A stretch of DNA of 16,190 nt from Bacteroides sp. (lineage in GTDB: Bacteria; Bacteroidota; Bacteroidia; Bacteroidales; Bacteroidaceae). Where the stretch lies: positions 1-16,190 of the forward strand of contig DXOJ01000199.1 in NCBI GenBank assembly GCA_019412865.1. Reading direction: 5' to 3'. A model generated the notes under the pieces. That model ran no database searches. It was not told where the DNA came from and worked only from the letters and a program-made list of their open reading frames with translations. Made by a program: the position numbers and the translations under genes. Shown here one piece after another: positions 8,591 through 13,735 of the stretch; the stretch's first letter is position 1; every line of letters starts with the position of its first letter.

Positions 8591-9643
8591 ATGAAAAAGA
8601 TATATTTATTTTGGATTGCGATGGCAGCTATCGGCTGTGTGTCGTGCAACAACGAGTGGGAGGATGAGCAGTTTTCTCAATTGATCTCTTTTAAGGCTAC
8701 ATTGAATGGCGATGGTGTCTCTCCGCTTTATGTTCGTTATCAGCCGGAAGGTGTGAAACGGTATGATGTTCCTGTGCTGGTCAGTGGATCTACTGCCAAT
8801 TCGCAAAACCGAATAGTGCACATTGGGTTGGATTCTGATACGCTGACTTCCCTGAATTTGGAACGGTTCGGAAAGTATCGTACGGAACTTTATTATAAGC
8901 AGCTCGATCCGCAGTATTACACCATGTCGGAAACAGTGGAGATACCTGCCGGACAGAGGCAAGCACTATTGCCTATTGACTTTACATTGAGCGGAACAAA
9001 CAGTGACAACTCTTTAGATATGGTGGATCGATATGTACTTCCTTTGACAATTCTTGATGATGAATTGTTTGGATATCAAGCAAATGGTCAAAAACATTAT
9101 CGAAAGGCTTTGTTGAATGTGATTCCGTTCAATGACTATTCTGGTACTTATGACGGATCCAAATCATTAATTCATCTGGAGGGGCAGAGTGACGCATTTA
9201 CTGTTTCCAAACACAAGGCGTATGTGCATAATAACAATACAATATTTTTTTATATGGGACTTCGCGATGAAAATTATATCGATCGTAAATACTACAAACT
9301 GTTCGTTGAATTTACGGATGAATATTTTGAGGGAAAATATAAATTGAATATTTGGACGGATAATGGAGGAACGGATGGTAACAACTTTTCGCTTATAAAA
9401 GAAACTGACCTCGTTGGGGCAACCCGTGATAAACAGCCTCTATACACCATTACTGAAGAAATGGATGCAACGAAACCATACCTAAAACATATTTACTATA
9501 CGCTTTATATAGATTATACTTTTGAGGATTATACTCTTAGTCCGGGTAATCGACTGATGTACACCGTCAATGGAACATTGAGCATGCAACGTGACCTGAA
9601 TACTTTGATTCCAGATGTAGATCAGCAGATTCAATGGGATTAA
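8591..9643 (+). CDS. DUF1735/DUF4361-type lipoprotein in the SusE position, probable surface glycan-binding protein
   Basis: Lipoprotein of 350 aa, last gene of the susCD unit. The leader MKKIYLFWIAMAAIGCVSC offers two possible lipidation cysteines, Cys16 (AIGC) and Cys19 (CVSC). Cys19 followed by NNEWEDEQ is the usual start in this family and is favoured. Residues about 30-160 resemble a DUF1735 (BT_3987-type) domain, including YTMSETVEIPAGQRQALLPI and DRYVLPLTI. Residues about 165-345 resemble the DUF4361 C-terminal domain, with FNDYSGTY at its beginning. Such proteins follow susD in many PULs and act as auxiliary surface glycan binders; no catalytic residues are apparent. The frame is open further upstream to an ATG at 8399, but that start would overlap susD heavily and lacks a leader, so ATG 8591 is chosen. 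A strong hairpin follows 17 bases after the stop. Confidence 0.9.
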   Translation: MKKIYLFWIAMAAIGCVSCNNEWEDEQFSQLISFKATLNGDGVSPLYVRYQPEGVKRYDVPVLVSGSTANSQNRIVHIGLDSDTLTSLNLERFGKYRTELYYKQLDPQYYTMSETVEIPAGQRQALLPIDFTLSGTNSDNSLDMVDRYVLPLTILDDELFGYQANGQKHYRKALLNVIPFNDYSGTYDGSKSLIHLEGQSDAFTVSKHKAYVHNNNTIFFYMGLRDENYIDRKYYKLFVEFTDEYFEGKYKLNIWTDNGGTDGNNFSLIKETDLVGATRDKQPLYTITEEMDATKPYLKHIYYTLYIDYTFEDYTLSPGNRLMYTVNGTLSMQRDLNTLIPDVDQQIQWD

Positions 9644-9660
9644 GTAATACTTGATAAATG

Positions 9661-9705
9661 ATAAAGAGGTTGAACTCAAATAATGTTTTGAATCAACCTC
9701 TTTAT
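9661..9705 (+). terminator. Stem-loop, probable transcription terminator of the susCD unit
   Basis: Arms 9661-9673 (ATAAAGAGGTTGA) and 9693-9705 (TCAACCTCTTTAT) are perfectly complementary over 13 bp. Inside, TCAAA (9676-9680) can pair with TTTGA after a small internal loop. The end of the right arm supplies only a short U-rich run (CUCUUUAU), so termination may be partial and could let some transcription into the next gene. It lies between the DUF4361-type gene and the fimbrillin-like gene. The following 53 bases to the next ATG are AT-rich; AAGATTTG at 9727-9734 is one base from the Bacteroides -7 consensus but has no properly spaced -33 TTG. Confidence 0.75.
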
Positions 9706-9758
9706 GACTATTATACTACTTATTCAAAGATTTGAAACTAGATTGAAATGATATTATC

Positions 9759-11627
9759 ATGAAAAACCGAATAATTCTAAAAAATATTTATATAGGTCTG
9801 GCTTTGTTTTCAACAGTTTTATTTGCTGGTTGCCAAAAAAGCGACGATGCCCCCGATGACCAGCCTCCAGGCAAAGGAAAAGTGGCATTTAACTTGCATG
9901 CTCCAAGTGCATTCCTTTCCAGAGCTATGGGTGTTGGTGACGAAAATGGAGGCACTAATGACAAAATAGCTTTTTATCAATTTAGCAAAGAAGGTAAGTA
10001 TGAACAAAGGTATGTCTTAAATTATGAAGCTGCTTCCGTGGGTGCAAACGGTGATACAAGGTCATATACTGTAGAATTAACTTCTTCGACTGGAGGAGAA
10101 AAGCGATTTATCATTGTGGAGAGTGAGGATGAGAACAACTTTCCTAATATGAGTGGAGCAAATACAATCGATGAACTGCTAAATAGTAAGACTGTTGCGG
10201 AGAGTGGTAAATTGAATCCTCCATTTGTTATGTCTAATGTCAAAACAGATGGTAAGGAGTATGTAACAGTTACCGATGTAGAATCTTCCGACAATCAGGT
10301 TGATGTAAAACTTAAAAGACGTGTAGCTAGATTTGATTTGCTGAATGATCCAACAGAATCGGGATTAGTGATCGATAAAGTATATATTAAGAATAGATAC
10401 ACTCAAGGATTCATAGGTGATGTAAGTGGTAGTGCAGGCAATATATCAGCTGATGTTCTGGAAATACCGGTAGCTGATTTAGCTAATGATGGGAAAAGTT
10501 TCTATCTTTATCCGACTCAGTTGACTTCAACTCTTGAGCAGAATGAAAAAACAGTAGTATGGGCTACCACTAAACTTGCCAATACCAATACAGAAGGTCC
10601 GACTCTTTATCTTAATCTTACTGCTGATATTAATGTGGAGGCTAACTATCTCTATCAACTTAATACGAAAAAGATAGCTGGTTCTACAGGCTTTGATATT
10701 TCAGTGGAAGAATGGAAAGACGGAACTTCAATTGATTGGGTAACGATTGAGGACGGAATCTCCGTAATGGATGACAAAGCTACTATTATTGCTGGTACAG
10801 AGATTAAAGGGACTTATGTAAAGATTGCAGCTGATGCTGCAATGCCATATACTATAAAACGTGTTGTTACAGATTATAGCTCAGCAGCATTGGACGCTGC
10901 GTATGACGGAAGTTTGCCTGCATGGCTTACTATTTCTTCATCTACTAAAAATGCAGGTAGTGGTCTTTATCGTCATGAGATTGTTTATACGGTGACTGCA
11001 CATCCTGCGAAGACAAGCCAGTTTGCTATCACATATCTTAGCGGAGCTGTTACAGACGAGAATTTGCTGGTCATCGGGTTTGTCGATCCGTATCCGGGTA
11101 CTCCGCTGCCTTGTTTGTCAAGAGGGGAGAAACTTTATTCACCGGTACATTGTCGTCAGTCTACGTATCTTGTGCATAACACTGTGGATAAGGCGTATTT
11201 CTGTGGAAATGAAGGATTTACGTTTGACACTCCTATGAAAGGTAAGACGGGTAATGAAGGGGCGAAGAATCTTTGTCCCGAGGGCTGGACAGCATTGAAC
11301 AATGTAGAGGCCAAAGAGTATATTTTGTGGGTAGGAGAGCATCTCAAGTCACAAGTAATGGAGTCTATATATACTTATTGTTGCTCCGAGACAGACGGTG
11401 AGGCTACCGATTTGCGTATATTGGCGGGATACCCATACAATAAAGCTACTCCCAATGTGAAAGATTTAGCTTGTTATGGCACTTGGCCAAGCGTGGCTTG
11501 GTTGAATATCAATGAGAAAGATCTCTCTATAAAAGACAAGACATTCTATGATTATAATAATTGGGATGTGAAGAAAGATTACGGAATCCCCTACAGATGT
11601 ATTCGTGATAAAGCTGGCTGGGAATAA
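9759..11627 (+). CDS. Fimbrillin/Mfa-like lipoprotein with Cys-rich FISUMP-like C-terminal domain
   Basis: Putative surface lipoprotein of 622 aa. The signal MKNRIILKN... ends at LFAGC, so Cys25 is lipidated; QKSDDAPDD follows. Residues about 40-320 resemble the two-part beta-sandwich of fimbrillin-like/Mfa2-type proteins: KVAFNLHAP, an Arg-containing SRAMG segment, a predicted strand series, then LKRRVARFDL and a second all-beta part with YLYPTQLT and ANYLYQLNTKKI. Residues about 335-440 may be a BACON- or Ig-like sandwich (LPAWLTISSSTKNAGSGLYRHE region), a weak call. Residues 452-622 contain eight cysteines, including LCPEGW (Cys506) and YRCIRD (Cys614), resembling the core of FISUMP-type (Fibrobacter succinogenes major paralogous) domains. 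No catalytic motif is seen. It is 50 bases upstream of another fimbrillin-like gene, so the two are likely cotranscribed. A role in adhesion or as scaffold partner of that neighbour is inference. Confidence 0.78.
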   Translation: MKNRIILKNIYIGLALFSTVLFAGCQKSDDAPDDQPPGKGKVAFNLHAPSAFLSRAMGVGDENGGTNDKIAFYQFSKEGKYEQRYVLNYEAASVGANGDTRSYTVELTSSTGGEKRFIIVESEDENNFPNMSGANTIDELLNSKTVAESGKLNPPFVMSNVKTDGKEYVTVTDVESSDNQVDVKLKRRVARFDLLNDPTESGLVIDKVYIKNRYTQGFIGDVSGSAGNISADVLEIPVADLANDGKSFYLYPTQLTSTLEQNEKTVVWATTKLANTNTEGPTLYLNLTADINVEANYLYQLNTKKIAGSTGFDISVEEWKDGTSIDWVTIEDGISVMDDKATIIAGTEIKGTYVKIAADAAMPYTIKRVVTDYSSAALDAAYDGSLPAWLTISSSTKNAGSGLYRHEIVYTVTAHPAKTSQFAITYLSGAVTDENLLVIGFVDPYPGTPLPCLSRGEKLYSPVHCRQSTYLVHNTVDKAYFCGNEGFTFDTPMKGKTGNEGAKNLCPEGWTALNNVEAKEYILWVGEHLKSQVMESIYTYCCSETDGEATDLRILAGYPYNKATPNVKDLACYGTWPSVAWLNINEKDLSIKDKTFYDYNNWDVKKDYGIPYRCIRDKAGWE

Positions 11628-11677
11628 CTGTGTGGACTCTCGAAAGGATATATATTCAATGATTAAATTGTAAGATA

Positions 11678-13405
11678 ATGCTAAAGAATACTTTATTTGT
11701 GATTCTTCTAATGATTTCTAGCTTATTCACGGCTTGTGCTGAAGGATATGTAAGTGATGTACAGAAGGAGGATGACACAAAAGAAATACGTTTCAGCCTG
11801 AACATGGAGGGAGGGTTAACGATGTTCCCTACTAGGTCTTCTGTGTCTTTGGACGGAATGAAATGGAAAATATTCTGTTTTGATGACCAGTATAACTATC
11901 TGTTTGACAGGACAGGAAATATAGGGGATGCAGCAAATGAAATAAAGGTTTCTGTAACTAAAGGCATCGTTTATCGATTTTTGTTTTTGTGTACCACAGC
12001 CGATAAATTTCCAGAGTTGACTTCTGGTAAGACTTATTGGGATTTAGATGCATATGTTCCTCAATTGCCGTTAGCTGATCCGATGGCGCTGCTTGTCAGT
12101 AGAGGTAATGAAAAAGATGGTACACTTCGTGTAGCTGCTGCGTCTGCATCGGTGCAGGTTACTCTTGCTCCGCGTGCATCTAAGGTCGTTTTGCAAAAGG
12201 ATTCGCAAACTGTTTCGGATATTACGGTGAATTCCGTGACTTTTGCGGATGCCGCTTCTTCTGTTCCTTATGCCCATATCGAACCTCAGTATTACAGTGA
12301 ATATGAGAATCTTCCGGTAGTAATTCGAAAGACCTATCAGTATGTGCCCCAAGAGGATGTATGCTATATGCTTCCAGATATGTGCGCCGGAACCTTTGGA
12401 GTGAATGCTACGTTGCATATCACTCATCCAATTTCTGGAGAACAGGATGTGCGGGTAACGGTACCAGTGGGGCTTGCGCTGAATGTAGGTAGTGGAAAGA
12501 CTTACTATATTGAAATGTCTGCTGATGCAAACGGAAAAGTTGCTGCTACTTGGGCAACACGTGTAGCACCCAAGACACTGAAACTTGCTACGCAAAATTT
12601 GTGGGGCCAATCCACTTCTGTTGTGTTGGATTACTTCAACAAGATAGATGTGGATGTGCTTTGTGCACAGGAATGCAGCAAACTCTCCGAATCTGATATA
12701 CAATCACAGGGGCTTTACGTGCATACTCACTCCAACAATGGACAGGGGAAATGCAGCATTATATCGCGCTATCCTTTCTCGGGGATTACACCGAACAAAT
12801 ACGGTGCCTATATCGATTTGGGTGAAGGTATTATCGTGTTAGTGATGAATTGTCACGGTGCTTTCTATCCTTACGGTCCTTATCAGTTGAACGGTATCGA
12901 GTATAAAGGATATGAAGGTACGGACGATGTCGACTATGTAGTAAAAGTCAATAAAGAAGCCCGTCAGGGCATGGTGGACAAGCTGCTGGAGGACTTCAAT
13001 TCGTCTACCACTCCTTTTGTTTGCCTTTCGGGCGACTTCAATGAACCGTCATGGCTTGACTGGACGGAAGGCGCCCTGTCGGCAGGTCTTGCTTCTTACG
13101 TTGTTCAGTGGCCTACTACTCGTTCTCTGTGGGAAGGCGGTATAAAAGGTGATGCCTACCGGACGATACATCCAGATCCTGTGACACATCCGGGATTCAC
13201 GTGGACGCCGCGCCCGAGTGAGAAGGACACCAAGGATCGTTTGGATCTCACTCTTTATACTTTGTCTCCCAACACGGAGGTGAAAAGTTGCCAGGTAATA
13301 GGAGAGAATATAGAAACGTCGGATATTGTTCTTCCTAATTGGGGACCTTTTGAAGAAGTGTTTGACCACCGGGGATTACGGACAGAATTTGTCTTTACGA
13401 AATGA
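11678..13405 (+). CDS. Lipoprotein fusing a fimbrillin-anchor-like region to an endonuclease/exonuclease/phosphatase (EEP) domain
   Basis: Membrane-anchored metal-dependent phosphoesterase, 575 aa. The signal ends at LFTAC (Cys20 lipidated). Residues about 33-290 are all-beta and resemble FimB/Mfa2-type anchor proteins (EIRFSLNME, GMKWKIFCFDD, VYRFLFLCTTA, ending GKTYYIEMSAD). Residues about 299-575 are a full EEP (DNase I-like) domain: Asn307 in TQNLWG, Glu332 in CAQECS (metal ligand), ISRYPF, a His in MNCHGAF, Asp453 and Asn455 in SGDFNE, FTWTP, Arg521/Asp523 in DRLDL, and Asp563-His564 in FDHRG. All core catalytic positions appear intact, so an active enzyme is expected. EEP members include DNases, sphingomyelinases and sugar or inositol phosphatases; the substrate here is unknown. 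Location next to a PUL suggests a phosphorylated glycan or extracellular DNA. It is followed by three stem-loops. Confidence 0.88.
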   Translation: MLKNTLFVILLMISSLFTACAEGYVSDVQKEDDTKEIRFSLNMEGGLTMFPTRSSVSLDGMKWKIFCFDDQYNYLFDRTGNIGDAANEIKVSVTKGIVYRFLFLCTTADKFPELTSGKTYWDLDAYVPQLPLADPMALLVSRGNEKDGTLRVAAASASVQVTLAPRASKVVLQKDSQTVSDITVNSVTFADAASSVPYAHIEPQYYSEYENLPVVIRKTYQYVPQEDVCYMLPDMCAGTFGVNATLHITHPISGEQDVRVTVPVGLALNVGSGKTYYIEMSADANGKVAATWATRVAPKTLKLATQNLWGQSTSVVLDYFNKIDVDVLCAQECSKLSESDIQSQGLYVHTHSNNGQGKCSIISRYPFSGITPNKYGAYIDLGEGIIVLVMNCHGAFYPYGPYQLNGIEYKGYEGTDDVDYVVKVNKEARQGMVDKLLEDFNSSTTPFVCLSGDFNEPSWLDWTEGALSAGLASYVVQWPTTRSLWEGGIKGDAYRTIHPDPVTHPGFTWTPRPSEKDTKDRLDLTLYTLSPNTEVKSCQVIGENIETSDIVLPNWGPFEEVFDHRGLRTEFVFTK

Positions 13406-13424
13406 CGGAACGATGTATCGGAAC

Positions 13425-13444
13425 TAGTAGTCTCCAGACTGCTA
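13425..13444 (+). terminator. Short hairpin after the EEP gene, possible weak terminator
   Basis: TAGTAGTC (13425-13432) can pair with GACTGCTA (13437-13444), with one G-U pair and tetraloop TCCA. It begins 20 bases after the EEP stop codon. The following bases AATTGTTG give only a poor U-tract, so it is a weak candidate alone, but it stands immediately before a much longer stem-loop. Confidence 0.4.
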
Positions 13445-13454
13445 ATTGTTGAGG

Positions 13455-13498
13455 TCTCGGGTATTAGTACCTGTCGCGTAGGGTATTAATACCCGAGA
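13455..13498 (+). repeat. 17-bp stem-loop built from two near-identical palindromes
   Basis: Arms 13455-13471 and 13482-13498 pair over 17 bp with a single G-U, leaving a 10-nt loop (TGTCGCGTAG). The right arm contains the perfect palindrome GGGTATTAATACCC (13481-13494). The left arm carries the near copy GGGTATTAGTACC (13459-13471), so the two are also a direct repeat with a 22-bp period. There is no T-run after the stem, which argues against a simple intrinsic terminator. Possible roles are a paired operator site about two helical turns apart, or an RNA hairpin that stabilises the upstream mRNA end. Confidence 0.8.
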
Positions 13499-13503
13499 AT
13501 TCA

Positions 13504-13537
13504 ACTATAAATAGCTGACATGCCAACTATTTGTAGT
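13504..13537 (+). repeat. Third stem-loop in the 330-base intergenic region
   Basis: Arms 13504-13514 (ACTATAAATAG) and 13527-13537 (CTATTTGTAGT) pair over 11 bp with one G-U, around a 12-nt loop. The heptamer CAACTAT occurs at 13502 and again at 13524, a 22-bp period matching that of the GGGTATTA repeat just upstream. Downstream, AACCAA is repeated at 13543 and 13554, and ATAAACCAAT occurs at 13540 and 13708. No gene is seen in 13406-13735. Confidence 0.55.
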
Positions 13538-13669
13538 GGATAAACCAATGATTAACCAAAGTCTTTTCGCCTGTTGCTAAACAACCTTCAAATAGGCAGT
13601 ATAAGGTAGTTTGGGACTGAAATTTCATTTATTGACTTGTTTTTAGCATATCGGACAGGTAGAAAACAC

Positions 13670-13677
13670 TATTTTTG
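13670..13677 (+). promoter_or_regulatory. Possible Bacteroides -7 promoter element for the GH2 gene
   Basis: TATTTTTG matches the Bacteroides sigma-ABfr -7 consensus TAnnTTTG exactly. It would place the transcript start about 50 bases before the GH2 ATG. No TTG is found at the usual -33 spacing; the nearest TTG (13637-13639) is about 30 bases upstream, so the promoter would be weak or activator-dependent. The match could be chance in AT-rich DNA. Confidence 0.3.
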
Positions 13678-13735
13678 TCCTCATCCGTTTTAGACTTTTA
13701 AGATTATATAAACCAATAAATTGTAACGTACGAAT

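Noticed and set aside
1..9652. 13-base inverted match AAGTATTACTTAA at 1-13 and TTAAGTAATACTT at 9640-9652, flanking the five-gene PUL core
   Set aside because: Several 13-base inverted matches are expected by chance in 16 kb of AT-rich DNA. The second copy overlaps a stop codon, and no mobile-element signs flank the block. The 11-base core is itself palindromic, which raises the chance of matching in both orientations.
12071..12703. A 210-codon open frame on the minus strand opposite the EEP gene
   Set aside because: It lies wholly within the well-supported EEP lipoprotein gene, has no recognisable domain or leader, and its composition is that of an antisense shadow.
13607..13614. TAGTTTGG as a promoter -7 element
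   Set aside because: It deviates from TAnnTTTG in a conserved T and has no TTG at proper spacing; the exact match at 13670 is preferable.
13406..13735. Invertible promoter or CRISPR-like repeat in the intergenic region
   Set aside because: The inverted repeats are separated by only 10-12 bases, too close to flank a switchable promoter, and there are no multiple spacers between identical repeats.
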